From NCBI RefSeq assembly GCF_028737195.1, contig NZ_JAQZAJ010000007.1, positions 186,001-250,000 on the forward strand: DNA of 64,000 bases, in the 5' to 3' direction. The position numbers and the translations under genes are program-made. Under the pieces are notes generated by a model. That model was given only the letters and a program-made list of their open reading frames with translations. It searched no databases and had not been told where the DNA came from. Of the stretch, positions 26,309 to 34,443 are shown one piece after another (position 1 is the stretch's first letter; every line of letters starts with the position of its first letter). This stretch comes from Pseudovibrio exalbescens. Its GTDB lineage: Bacteria > Pseudomonadota > Alphaproteobacteria > Rhizobiales > Stappiaceae.

Positions 26309-27385
26309 TTAATCCAGCGGATGGGTTTGGGGTGTGCCGTGGGCGGCGTGCCAACGGCTGCGGGGTTTTCCAAGCAGGCTGGGCAGTCCGAGGCGCAGCA
26401 TTTCCTGTTGGATGCGCGGCAAAGCTTCCCGAGGGATTCTGATCTTCTTCAGGCATTCAATGGAGCGGGCGGAGAGCAAGCCTTCGCTGCTCTGTGCGAT
26501 GGTCTGGGGCTTGTCCAAAAAGGTCCATGATCCTTTCAGGCGGTTGCCGCGCGCCCGGCCCAGATTGCGATTGCGCGCTTCTGGGTCTGGGGTGAACGCA
26601 AAATGGTGCAGCTTGCCGCCATGAAGGGTCCAGCACGCGGTCTGTGAGCGGCAGGCAATCGGAGCGTGCAGTTTCCTGAGCAGGCCTGTGTTCTGGCTGG
26701 TCAGTTCTTCGTTCACCGCGTCGATAGCGGACAGCGTCCGCTGGTCGGTTATGAGATCCTGCGCCTGAAATGAGAGCTGGAGCGCGTCTTCAAGATAGAC
26801 TGTGCTTGCTTGATTGAGGCGTACCTGACAATCGAGATCTGAAGAGCCCGGCATTTCCTGATAGGTGAGTGTGATGCTGTTGTGCTGGTTGAGGCGATAG
26901 GCGTTCAACACATAGAGCGCCATATCGTCGTTGCTTCGAGCCTTGTGATGAGCTTCCAGCGCCTCGCAGAGCGCGGCCAGAGGACTTTCATGCCATTGCA
27001 ACAGGCGCGAGGGCAAACCGTTTTGATGCATGGCGACCAAGGTCTCCAGCTTGCTGACGCTCATGCCACGTTCTCGGGCAAAGTCTGCTGTGAGGTTGCT
27101 CTCATCGTGGTGGGTGATCTGATCCGGGTCGGGCAGGAGAGCAGATGGTTCTGCGGTTTGGGTATATCTGGGCTGGGCCCGATACCATAGCCCGGAGCTG
27201 AGTGGGCGGGGGAAGCCATCATCGGTGAAACCGAGCGGGGCAATGGGGTCCTTGTTAAGCAAAGCGCCAAAGATCTCAATGGGCTTGTTCAGGCACTCAA
27301 GCAGATCTGCCAAGGAGGTCAAGACCAGAGGTTTCTGGTCCTTTTGCAAGACGATGCGTGCTTCGCTGTCAGAAGCTGGTGTCAT
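26309..27385 (-). CDS. FRG-domain protein
   Basis: A 358-residue protein. The N-terminal half matches the FRG domain: LWYRAQPRY, a stretch of acidic residues (HHDESNLTADFARERG), then LVAMHQNGLPSRLLQWHESP and LAALCEALEAH. The FRG domain is named for its conserved Phe-Arg-Gly; here that spot reads YRA. The C-terminal 150 residues (IACRSQTACWTLHGGKLHHF onward) show no domain I know. FRG proteins are of unknown biochemical function and occur often in mobile or defence loci, but the neighbours here are core genes. The ATG has AAAGGA upstream. Confidence 0.75.
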   Translation of the reverse strand: MTPASDSEARIVLQKDQKPLVLTSLADLLECLNKPIEIFGALLNKDPIAPLGFTDDGFPRPLSSGLWYRAQPRYTQTAEPSALLPDPDQITHHDESNLTADFARERGMSVSKLETLVAMHQNGLPSRLLQWHESPLAALCEALEAHHKARSNDDMALYVLNAYRLNQHNSITLTYQEMPGSSDLDCQVRLNQASTVYLEDALQLSFQAQDLITDQRTLSAIDAVNEELTSQNTGLLRKLHAPIACRSQTACWTLHGGKLHHFAFTPDPEARNRNLGRARGNRLKGSWTFLDKPQTIAQSSEGLLSARSIECLKKIRIPREALPRIQQEMLRLGLPSLLGKPRSRWHAAHGTPQTHPLD

Positions 27386-27522
27386 ACCCGTGTCCTTTGC
27401 CCGGCGCGGTGATCGCTGGCATTGAGGCCTGCGCGCTTTAAGGTCTTCGCTAGCCTAGCGAAAACCAAAGTGCATGGCCTCCGGCATTTTTGCGGGACCT
27501 TGGGTATCTGGGGGCGTGGGTT

Positions 27523-28047
27523 TTACTTCCCGAAAACAGCGTTTAGCTGGGAAAGCTGGGCGGCGATTGGGTTGTCATTGGCGGTAAGCGGCTCAGACAT
27601 CCGCTCTTTGACCAGCATGTTGTCCATGTGGATGATGCGGTCTTGAAGGCGCACGGAACGGCTGATGAGGTTTTTCAGGTTGTCTGGCAGCTTGTTCCAC
27701 GAGGGAACTTCCAGCTTGCCGGAATTGCGCTCAAGACGAACCTTGTTTTTTTCACTGTGAGCCTGATCCGGGCTCATCTCACCTTCATTTACCGCCCGCT
27801 GCAGCAACAGCCATGAGGCAAGTTGCATGAGGCGCGTGGTCAGGCGCATGGATTCAGTGGAGTATGCGAGGGCGATTGAGCGATCCAAGTCGCGCGATTC
27901 TTCGCGCCCCAAACCATCGAGGTAGGTTGCGGTCTCTTCCACCAGGGTCATGCCTTCACGGAATAGACTGTCGAAGTTTCCGGAGCTCACCAATCTGGTC
28001 GCAAAGGATAGGGTCTCTTGGCGGTCTACTTTTGGTAACTCACTCAT
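27523..28047 (-). CDS. rcdA: RcdA/DUF1465 family cell-cycle proteolysis adaptor
   Basis: A 174-residue all-helical protein of DUF1465. The block FREGMTLVEETATYLDGLGR followed by SIALAYSTESMRLTTRLMQL and ASWLLLQRAVNEGEMS is the family hallmark. In Caulobacter, RcdA works with CpdR and PopA to deliver the master regulator CtrA to ClpXP at the G1-S step. The start at 28047 (MSELPKVDRQ) is preferred to 28095, which adds 16 unrelated residues. Two CtrA-type boxes lie upstream. It neighbours DUF1192, as in other alphaproteobacteria. Confidence 0.88.
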   Translation of the reverse strand: MSELPKVDRQETLSFATRLVSSGNFDSLFREGMTLVEETATYLDGLGREESRDLDRSIALAYSTESMRLTTRLMQLASWLLLQRAVNEGEMSPDQAHSEKNKVRLERNSGKLEVPSWNKLPDNLKNLISRSVRLQDRIIHMDNMLVKERMSEPLTANDNPIAAQLSQLNAVFGK

Positions 28048-28132
28048 TACTCGTCTCGCGATACTTGCTGTGACTTTTACCCCTTTGCGTCCCAAACTGA
28101 AACACGCGTTTTAGCTTCAGGATCCCAAACTG

Positions 28133-28148
28133 GTTACCAAGAGTTTAA
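28133..28148 (-). promoter_or_regulatory. CtrA-like box near the rcdA start
   Basis: On the minus strand TTAA-ACTCTTG-GTAAC fits the CtrA consensus TTAA-N7-TTAAC at eight of nine positions. It ends 85 bases upstream of the rcdA start. Confidence 0.5.
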
Positions 28149-28266
28149 TGGCGTGCCGGTCTGGTGCAAGGAGCGTTGGCTCAAAACAAGAGCCGCAAAC
28201 TCCGTGCCAAGATTCCGTTTGTGGAAGGTGGGTGCAACTAGCCTTACTACGAAAAACCGGAATTGC

Positions 28267-28295
28267 AAAAAAAAGAGCCGCGGATGGCGCGGCTC
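28267..28295 (-). terminator. minus-strand terminator between DUF1192 and rcdA
   Basis: Read on the minus strand, GAGCCGCG and CGCGGCTC enclose a five-base loop and are followed by eight T residues. It would end transcripts from the DUF1192 gene, leaving rcdA with its own promoter. Confidence 0.85.
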
Positions 28296-28383
28296 TGAAG
28301 TGGTTTAACAGGGAGGCGTCAAACAGAGCGGAAGGTCCGCTCCGATCCAGCTCGCTGGACAGGTATATTGATAGAATACATAG

Positions 28384-28399
28384 GTTAATGCATGGTTAA
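28384..28399 (-). promoter_or_regulatory. full-consensus CtrA box between DUF1192 and rcdA
   Basis: On the minus strand the sequence TTAA-CCATGCA-TTAAC matches the CtrA consensus TTAA-N7-TTAAC exactly. It lies 337 bases from the rcdA start and upstream of the terminator hairpin, so its target may be another transcript or action at a distance. Confidence 0.6.
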
Positions 28400-28475
28400 T
28401 GAATGCATATCTACTTGTATCTTACCTTGAGTCCACAGGGTTTGTTTTAATTTAAATTTCAATCATTGATTGAAT

Positions 28476-28670
28476 TTACTTGAAAAGGCTTTGCGCGGCT
28501 TGCGACGCTGAGGCCTTGGATTCTAACTCTTTTTCAGTCCGGGCGATCTCGGCGTGCAAATTGGAGATGCGTTCTTTCAGCTCGGTTACTGACAAGTTCT
28601 CCAAAGACTCACCTACTACGATTTCACGGAGGCTTTTCTTTTGTGGTTCATCGTCGTCGAACAGACCCAT
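28476..28670 (-). CDS. DUF1192 family protein
   Basis: A 64-residue acidic protein. MGLFDDDEPQKKSLREIVVG and LENLSVTELKERISNLHAEI are the DUF1192 pattern; the second half should be a coiled coil. Function unknown. It is regularly found beside rcdA in alphaproteobacteria (my recollection of family context), as here. It is divergent from the quinone reductase gene on its right. A T-rich terminator 180 bases downstream probably ends its transcript. Confidence 0.85.
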   Translation of the reverse strand: MGLFDDDEPQKKSLREIVVGESLENLSVTELKERISNLHAEIARTEKELESKASASQAAQSLFK

Positions 28671-28820
28671 GGCGTTTTACTCCAAAATACCGGGGGCTGC
28701 GGTCTGCATGCCCTGAGTCGCAAGCTTAGCAAAACGAGCAGCCTATTGTGAGAGGCAGCTTGGCGCACTAAAACCAAGTGTGGAAGTGCGCCAAGTGCGC
28801 ACAACTCAAAGAGGAGGACC

Positions 28821-29813
28821 ATGCAGATGCGTGCTGTAGCAATTACCGAGCCCGGCGGCCCCGAAGTGCTAAAGCTTGAGGAGCGGGAGCAGCCTGTGCC
28901 GGGACCCGGTGAGGTTTTGATCCGAGTGGTCGGGGCTGGGGTGAACCGGCCTGATGTGTTGCAGCGTGCAGGTGCCTATCCACCGCCCAAGGGGGCGTCC
29001 GACCTGCCGGGCCTTGAGGTCTCGGGGGTTGTAGCCGACGTGGGCGCGGGTGTTACAGAGTGGGAGGCGGGGGACGCCGTACTGGCGTTGACGCCCGGCG
29101 GCGGGTATGCCGAGTTCTGCGTGACGCCAGCAGCGCAGGTGCTGCCCATCCCTCACGGGTTGAGCTTCATGGAAGCTGCCGGGGTGGCAGAGACCACGTT
29201 TACCGTGTGGTCCAACCTGTTTGACCGAGTTGGCCTTGCCGCTGGTGAGAGCTTTCTGGTTCATGGCGGAACATCCGGCATTGGTACCACGGCCATTCAG
29301 CTGGCCAAGGCCATGGGCGCGACCGTGTTTGCCACTGTTGGTTCCGATGAAAAGGCGGAGGCGGTGAAAGCGCTGGGCGCCGACCACGTGATCAACTACC
29401 GCACACATGCCTTTGAAAAGGAAGTGCTTCGGCTCACCGACAATGAAGGGGTGAATGTGATCCTCGATATGGTGGGCGGCGACTATGTGGAACGCAATTG
29501 GATTGCTGCGGCCGTGGAAGGGCGTATTTGCCAGATTGCAACGCTCAACGGGCCAAGCAAGAACGTGAACTTCTCTCGTCTCATGGTGAAACGGTTGATG
29601 CATACAGGATCAACCCTGCGGCCCCGTTCCATTGACTTCAAAGGAGCTATTGCGGCAAGCTTGCGGGAGAAGGTCTGGCCCCTCTTTGAAAATGGGCAGG
29701 TGCGCGTGGTCATGGACCAGGTGTTTGACCTTGAAGAAGCTGCTCAGGCCCATGCACGGATGGAGAGTTCCGGGCACATTGGAAAGATCGTTCTCAAGGT
29801 CTCTGAACCTTGA
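28821..29813 (+). CDS. NAD(P)H-quinone oxidoreductase, PIG3/zeta-crystallin type
   Basis: A 330-residue medium-chain reductase. The GroES-like N-domain carries GAGVNRPDVLQRAGAYPPP, typical of the TP53I3/PIG3 group, and the NADPH site is FLVHGGTSGIGTTAIQLAKA. No zinc ligands are seen, as expected for this branch. It should reduce quinones with NADPH in the cytoplasm. GAGGAGG sits directly upstream of the ATG at 28821. It lies between DUF1192 and the TrcR-like gene, an arrangement shared by relatives, though no functional link is evident. Confidence 0.92.
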   Translation: MQMRAVAITEPGGPEVLKLEEREQPVPGPGEVLIRVVGAGVNRPDVLQRAGAYPPPKGASDLPGLEVSGVVADVGAGVTEWEAGDAVLALTPGGGYAEFCVTPAAQVLPIPHGLSFMEAAGVAETTFTVWSNLFDRVGLAAGESFLVHGGTSGIGTTAIQLAKAMGATVFATVGSDEKAEAVKALGADHVINYRTHAFEKEVLRLTDNEGVNVILDMVGGDYVERNWIAAAVEGRICQIATLNGPSKNVNFSRLMVKRLMHTGSTLRPRSIDFKGAIAASLREKVWPLFENGQVRVVMDQVFDLEEAAQAHARMESSGHIGKIVLKVSEP

Positions 29814-29995
29814 TGATAAGCCGCTGAGGAGATGCGGCAGATTTTCCCAGATCTGAGCAAATTCTTTGCCATCAAGCTATTTGCTTTTCGGAAACTGTGT
29901 GCGTATATTGCGGTCAAGTTTCCCGAAAACTCCAAGAACATTCGGCTTATTCTCTCTGGAAATGAGAGGGCGAGCACACAGGAGGGTTATATACA

Positions 29996-30730
29996 ATGGC
30001 CAACGCGCCGTTAATGCCAAAGGCCACTGCGGTCTGGCTGGTTGATAACACAGCCCTGAGTTTCGAACAGATTGCTGCCTTCTGTAAGCTGCATCCGCTG
30101 GAAGTGAAGGCAATTGCAGATGGTGAAGCTGCGCAGGGCATTAAAGGTCTTGATCCGGTGCTGACCGGTCAGCTGACCCGTGACGAAATCGAGAAGGCTC
30201 AGAACAACCCAAGCTATCGCTTGCACGTTCAGGAGTCCAAGGTGCGCGTGCCTGAGCAGAAGCGCAAAGGCCCACGCTATACGCCTGTGTCTCGCCGTCA
30301 GGACCGTCCGAACGCGATCCTGTGGCTGGTGAAGAACCATCCGGAATTGCTGGATGCGCAGATCATGCGTCTGGTTGGCACCACCAAGCCAACCATTGAA
30401 GCGATCCGCGAGCGTACGCACTGGAACTCTGCAAATCTGGTGGCCATGGACCCGGTAACGCTGGGCCTGTGTTCTCAGATCGAGCTGGACATGGAAGTGG
30501 AGAAGGCTGCGAAGAACGCACCGCCACGGCCAGAAGGTGAGCCGCTGCCGGATACGCTGATCCCGGTTGAAGAAACCACAAATGAAGATGCAATGGCTGC
30601 TGCCTTTGCGAAGCCTGCGCCCAAGTCTACTCCGGAAGAAGAGCAGTATGACGCGGATGCAGTGTTTGCGAAGCTGAACGCCAAGAAGTCGGATTCCGAT
30701 GAGGATGACGATGAGGACGAGCGCTACTAA
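29996..30730 (+). CDS. trcR: DUF1013 family protein, TrcR-type cell-cycle regulator
   Basis: A 244-residue protein of DUF1013. The conserved N-terminus ATAVWLVDNTALSFEQIAAF contains a helix-turn-helix-like segment; a second one, PNAILWLVKNHPELLDAQIM, follows and leads to KPTIEAIRERTHWNS. The C-terminal tail is strongly acidic (DSDEDDDEDERY). The Caulobacter relative TrcR is reported as an RNA-polymerase-associated regulator linked to ctrA transcription; I transfer the name from memory. GGAGGG precedes the ATG. A terminator follows. Confidence 0.82.
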   Translation: MANAPLMPKATAVWLVDNTALSFEQIAAFCKLHPLEVKAIADGEAAQGIKGLDPVLTGQLTRDEIEKAQNNPSYRLHVQESKVRVPEQKRKGPRYTPVSRRQDRPNAILWLVKNHPELLDAQIMRLVGTTKPTIEAIRERTHWNSANLVAMDPVTLGLCSQIELDMEVEKAAKNAPPRPEGEPLPDTLIPVEETTNEDAMAAAFAKPAPKSTPEEEQYDADAVFAKLNAKKSDSDEDDDEDERY

Positions 30731-30759
30731 GCGCCTTGCTTCTTTATTAGGATAAATGC

Positions 30760-30792
30760 AAAAAGCCGCTCTCAGTTGAGGGCGGCTTTTTT
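30760..30792. terminator. bidirectional terminator after the TrcR-like gene
   Basis: AAAAAGCCGC and GCGGCTTTTTT flank a stem extended by CTC/GAG; T tracts on both strands serve this gene and the convergent OmpA-domain gene. Confidence 0.88.
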
Positions 30793-30812
30793 GTTGCTTA
30801 TGAAGCTGGGGT

Positions 30813-31847
30813 CTAGCGCTGTGTCAACTTCAGCTCGATGCGGCGGTTGCGGGCATATGCCTCTTCCGTGTTGCCATCTTCCAACGGCTGAAACTCGCCA
30901 AAGCCTGCGGCCACCAACCGGTCTGGAGACACGCCGCGGCTGATGAGGTATTGCACCACGGAGATTGCGCGGGCTGCGGACAGCTCCCAGTTGTTGCGCA
31001 GGCGGCCCGTGCCGGAGAGCGGACGGGCATCCGTGTGGCCATCCACACGCAGGACCCATTCGATCTCATCCGGGATTTGCTGTTCAAGCTCCAGGATGGC
31101 GTCGGCCAGAATGGTCAGCTGGGATTGGCCTGCCGGGTTCAGCTGGTCCTGACCTGTCGAGAACAGGACTTCCGACTGGAACACGAAACGGTCGCCCACC
31201 ACTTCAATGTCGGAGCGCTGGGCGAGGATCTCGCGAAGGCGGCCAAAGAAGTCCGAACGGTAGCGGGAAAGCTCCTGCACGCGCTGGGCCAAGGCCACAT
31301 TGAGGCGTTTGCCAAGGTCTGCGATCTTGGTCTGACTTTCGCGGTCCCGGTTCTCAGAGGCTTCCAGAGCGTCTTCCAGAGCTGCAATCTGGCGGCGCAG
31401 GGCGGAGATCTGCTGGTTCAGCAGCTCGACCTGAGCCAAAGCGCGGGCGCTGACCTGCTTTTCACCCTCCAACTGGCCTTGCAGTGTGGAAATGCGGCCA
31501 TCGGCGTCCTCTATGGCGCCGGAGCGGGTGTCCAGAATACCCTGCAGGCGGGCGCGTTCGGTGTTGGCGTCGTCCAAATCGAATTGCAGATTTGCAATGG
31601 TTGCTTCCAGATCACCCACATTGGCCTTTTCCAGAGCCAGCAGCTCGGTGAGCTCGGCAATTTGCTGGTTGAGGCGGTTCAGCACCGTGTCACGGCCAGA
31701 AAGCTGCTGCGACAGGAAGAACTGGGCGATCATGAAGACGGAAAGCAGGAAGATGAAGACCAGCAGGAGTGCGGACATCGCATCCACAAACCCCGGCCAG
31801 TAGTCCTCCGTGCCGCGTTCGCCACGGCGATTACGAGCCATCGCCAT
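30813..31847 (-). CDS. OmpA-domain protein with one membrane helix (MotB/TolR-like partner)
   Basis: A 344-residue inner-membrane protein. A helix ALLLVFIFLLSVFMIAQFFL near residues 25-45 is preceded by a conserved aspartate (PGFVDAMS), as in MotB-type stator subunits. A long coiled coil (about 50-190) rich in Leu, Glu and Gln follows, and the C-terminus is an OmpA-like peptidoglycan-binding domain (WVLRVDGHTDARPLSGTGRL, NWELSAARAISVVQYL, ARNRRIELKL). It starts three bases after the MotA/TolQ-like gene, so they form one operon and presumably one proton-driven complex. Confidence 0.85.
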   Translation of the reverse strand: MAMARNRRGERGTEDYWPGFVDAMSALLLVFIFLLSVFMIAQFFLSQQLSGRDTVLNRLNQQIAELTELLALEKANVGDLEATIANLQFDLDDANTERARLQGILDTRSGAIEDADGRISTLQGQLEGEKQVSARALAQVELLNQQISALRRQIAALEDALEASENRDRESQTKIADLGKRLNVALAQRVQELSRYRSDFFGRLREILAQRSDIEVVGDRFVFQSEVLFSTGQDQLNPAGQSQLTILADAILELEQQIPDEIEWVLRVDGHTDARPLSGTGRLRNNWELSAARAISVVQYLISRGVSPDRLVAAGFGEFQPLEDGNTEEAYARNRRIELKLTQR

Positions 31848-31850
31848 GGA

Positions 31851-32861
31851 TTACTCCCTTGCTTTTTCCCGCTCAACTTCCTGAGTGAGCACTTTAAGGA
31901 GGCGCTCAACGCGGCGCTGCTGCATGGATTGGGCTTCAGCCCACTCGCGCATCATCTTTTGCTCGGAGCGGACATGCTGAACAAGGCCTTGAATGCCCTC
32001 TGCCAGATTGCTCATGGCAGCGTTGGCTTGATCGTCAGACCCCGCAGAGCCGCCCTTGTTCTCTTCCAGCGTCTTGCGCAGCTTTTCGAGCGCGAACGCC
32101 AGATTAGCGTTGGAGGCGGTCGCGGAGATCGCGCCGTCTTCCGGCTCAAGGTCGGTCACGGTGGAGAGCCAGTCTTCCAGCTCAAGGTAGAAACGGTTTT
32201 GCGCCTGTCCTGCCTGCAGATCAAGGAAGCCGAGGATCAGGGAGCCAGCAAGGCCGAGCAGCGAGGATGAGAACGCAATGCCGAGGCCGGACATCTGGCT
32301 GGTGATGCCGGAGATAAGGTCCTCGAACAGAACTGTTGCATCGCTACCGCCAACATTCAGCGACTGAACCGTAACGGCCACCGCAGACACGGTTGCCATC
32401 AAGCCCCAGAAGGTGCCGACCAGACCAAGGAACACCAGAAGGCGGGTGAGGTAGCGGGAGATCTCGCGGGATTCATCAAGGCGCGTGCCGATGGAATCGA
32501 GCAGAGAGCGCATGGTCACCGGCGAGATGGTCATATCGCCGGCCTTGTTGCCGAGAAGCGTGGCCATGGGAGCCAGCAACACGGGCGGGCGGCGCACTTC
32601 AAGGCGCGGGTCGCCAATGCGGAAGCCGTTCACCCAAGAAACTTCAGGGATGAGGCGAATGACTTGCCGGAATCCGAGGATGATACCAAGAACACCAACG
32701 CCAACGATCAGGCCGTTCAGCGCGGGGTTGGCCATGAAGGCATTGGAAATCTGGCTGATGAGCACGAAGGCTACAAAGCCCGCCAACACCAGAAAGATTA
32801 TCATGCGCCACAGGTAGACCTGCGGACTGGACAAACTGTAAGGATCAAAGTCGCGTGCCAT
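31851..32861 (-). CDS. MotA/TolQ/ExbB-family membrane protein
   Basis: A 336-residue protein with two N-terminal helices (MIIFLVLAGFVAFVLISQI and LNGLIVGVGVLGIILGF) and two more around LLVFLGLVGTFWGLMATVSA and GLGIAFSSSLLGLAGSLILG; the second pair is the TolQ/ExbB proton-channel signature. A helical cytoplasmic tail ends in EREKARE. It precedes the OmpA-domain gene by three bases. The pair looks like an ion-driven stator acting on the peptidoglycan layer, distinct from the TolQR genes at 48.7-49.9 kb. Its job is unknown to me. Confidence 0.85.
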   Translation of the reverse strand: MARDFDPYSLSSPQVYLWRMIIFLVLAGFVAFVLISQISNAFMANPALNGLIVGVGVLGIILGFRQVIRLIPEVSWVNGFRIGDPRLEVRRPPVLLAPMATLLGNKAGDMTISPVTMRSLLDSIGTRLDESREISRYLTRLLVFLGLVGTFWGLMATVSAVAVTVQSLNVGGSDATVLFEDLISGITSQMSGLGIAFSSSLLGLAGSLILGFLDLQAGQAQNRFYLELEDWLSTVTDLEPEDGAISATASNANLAFALEKLRKTLEENKGGSAGSDDQANAAMSNLAEGIQGLVQHVRSEQKMMREWAEAQSMQQRRVERLLKVLTQEVEREKARE

Positions 32862-32880
32862 AAGCCCGAATGTATCAGTT

Positions 32881-32944
32881 GGTTAACGATACATGTAGAT
32901 AGCGCGATTTCCGGTCTCATGGAAACCGGAAATCATGGTTAACG
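32881..32944. repeat. 10-bp-arm inverted repeat flanked by GGTTAACG repeats
   Basis: GATTTCCGGT (32906-32915) and ACCGGAAATC (32925-32934) are exact inverse complements around a nine-base loop. GGTTAACG occurs at 32881-32888 and again at 32937-32944. The element lies just before the MotA/TolQ-like gene and after the IMPase gene; it may be an operator or a weak terminator without T tract. Confidence 0.6.
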
Positions 32945-33002
32945 CGAAAAGAACTATTGAAACCGCTGTGTTATTTACTGCAGAGCGGGGACAAGGCGCG
33001 CT

Positions 33003-33797
33003 TTAAGTGCGTGCCTTGGTCAGAAGTTCTTTGATCTGCAGGTGGGTGAATTCGTTACCTGCAATGACGGAACCGGTATCAAGCATCTTCTCACGGCCGT
33101 CAGCGTCGGAGACAAATCCACCCGCTTCACGAATCATGAGGATGCCTGCTGCCATGTCCCATGGCTTGAGGCCGTTTTCCCAGAACGCGTCGAGGCGGCC
33201 TGCTGCAACCCACGCCATATCGATGGCGGCGGCACCTGCACGGCGGATACCTGCAACTTCACCCATGATATGACGCATTTCGCGCAAGGTGCGGCCGTGG
33301 TCGCCCACGCCGATGAACGGAATGCCGGTTCCGATGACACAGTCGGTCAGGTCCTTGCGCTGCGCAACGCGCATGCGGCGGTCGTTGAGGAAGGCCCCTG
33401 CGCCGCGTTCTGCGGTGTAGAGCTCGTCCATGATCGGGTTGTAGATGACGCCTGCAACGATTTGGCCCTGACGCTCCAGTGCGATGGAGACACCGAAGAT
33501 CGGAATGCCGTGCAGGAAGTTGGTTGTGCCATCGAGTGGATCGACGATCCAGCGATGCTGACCATCCTGAGACTCGATCTCACCGGATTCTTCCATCAGG
33601 AAGCCGAATTTTGGACGAGCCTTCTGCAGTTCGTCGCGAACGATTTGCTCGGCCTTGTGGTCTGCCTGAGAAACGAAGTCGCCTGGACCCTTGCGGGAGA
33701 CCTGAAGGTTTTCGATTTCACCGAAGTCGCGGGCCAGAGAGCGGCCAGCCTTGGTGGCAGCCTGTACCATGACGTTTAGGAGGGCTGAACGCGCCAT
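33003..33797 (-). CDS. suhB: inositol monophosphatase family protein (SuhB type)
   Basis: A 264-residue Mg-dependent phosphatase. Metal ligands are visible in MEESGE, WIVDPLDGTTNF and WDMAAGILMIREAGG, the three IMPase motifs. It would dephosphorylate inositol monophosphates or related sugar phosphates; SuhB homologues also bind RNA polymerase antitermination complexes in E. coli, not shown here. It follows efp on the same strand after 82 bases, with a GC-rich hairpin in between but no clear terminator. Confidence 0.93.
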   Translation of the reverse strand: MARSALLNVMVQAATKAGRSLARDFGEIENLQVSRKGPGDFVSQADHKAEQIVRDELQKARPKFGFLMEESGEIESQDGQHRWIVDPLDGTTNFLHGIPIFGVSIALERQGQIVAGVIYNPIMDELYTAERGAGAFLNDRRMRVAQRKDLTDCVIGTGIPFIGVGDHGRTLREMRHIMGEVAGIRRAGAAAIDMAWVAAGRLDAFWENGLKPWDMAAGILMIREAGGFVSDADGREKMLDTGSVIAGNEFTHLQIKELLTKART

Positions 33798-33819
33798 TTT
33801 ATTTCACCATTATTGTCGG

Positions 33820-33841
33820 GGAGGGCAGGGAGCTGCCCTCC
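33820..33841 (-). repeat. hairpin between efp and the IMPase gene
   Basis: GGAGGGCAG and CTGCCCTCC enclose a four-base loop. No T tract follows on the minus strand, so it may only weaken read-through or stabilise the transcript end. Confidence 0.5.
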
Positions 33842-33879
33842 GCATTGATTGTATCAGGTGTTGCGTGAAGGTTGCGCGC

Positions 33880-34443
33880 TTAGTCAGCGCGGCGGACGTA
33901 CTCAACAGTTTCAGTGTCTACCACGATCTTTTCACCAGCGGTGATGAACGGAGGCACCATGCAGCGTACGCCGTTTTCGAGGACGGCTGGCTTGTAAGAG
34001 GAAGACTGCGTCTGACCCTTAACAACAGCGTCTGCTTCAACAATCTGAAGTGTGACGTGGTTTGGCAGAGAAATGCCGATTGGCTTTTCTTCGTGCAATT
34101 CAACGGTCACCATCATGCCATCTTGCAGGAATGCAGCGCGCTCACCAACGAATTCCTTTTGCAGCTCAAGCTGCTCGTAGCTCTCGGTGTCCATGAAGAC
34201 CAGCATTTCGCCTTCTTCGTAGAGGAACTGGAAGTCCTTCTGCTCGAGGCGGACGCGTTCTACGGATTCAGTTGCACGGAAACGCTCATTGAGCTTGCGG
34301 CCGTCCAGCAGGTTCTTCATTTCCACCTGAGCAAAGGCACCGCCCTTACCTGGTTTCACGTGCTGAACCTTAACTACCGCCCAAAGCGTGTCCTGGTGCT
34401 GCAGAACGTTGCCTGGCTTGATCTCATTACCGTTGAGTTTCAT
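33880..34443 (-). CDS. efp: translation elongation factor P
   Basis: A 187-residue, three-domain factor that relieves ribosome stalling at polyproline. The domain I loop reads VKPGKGGAF, with the lysine that is modified in E. coli EF-P (K34) conserved. The C-terminal OB domains ([33 protein letters not shown]) are complete. The gene is read leftwards and is followed by the IMPase gene, possibly in one operon. The poly-proline-rich TolA is a plausible client (inference). Confidence 0.96.
   Translation of the reverse strand: MKLNGNEIKPGNVLQHQDTLWAVVKVQHVKPGKGGAFAQVEMKNLLDGRKLNERFRATESVERVRLEQKDFQFLYEEGEMLVFMDTESYEQLELQKEFVGERAAFLQDGMMVTVELHEEKPIGISLPNHVTLQIVEADAVVKGQTQSSSYKPAVLENGVRCMVPPFITAGEKIVVDTETVEYVRRAD

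Noticed and set aside
30813-32861. Zorya-type anti-phage system suggested by the MotA-like and OmpA-domain gene pair
   Set aside because: The ZorC/ZorD or ZorE partners are missing; neighbours are trcR, suhB and efp, all core genes. The pair fits a conserved housekeeping stator-like unit better.
33798-33879. suhB-type small RNA motif upstream of the IMPase gene
   Set aside because: Only one simple hairpin is present and I could not match the motif's conserved segments.
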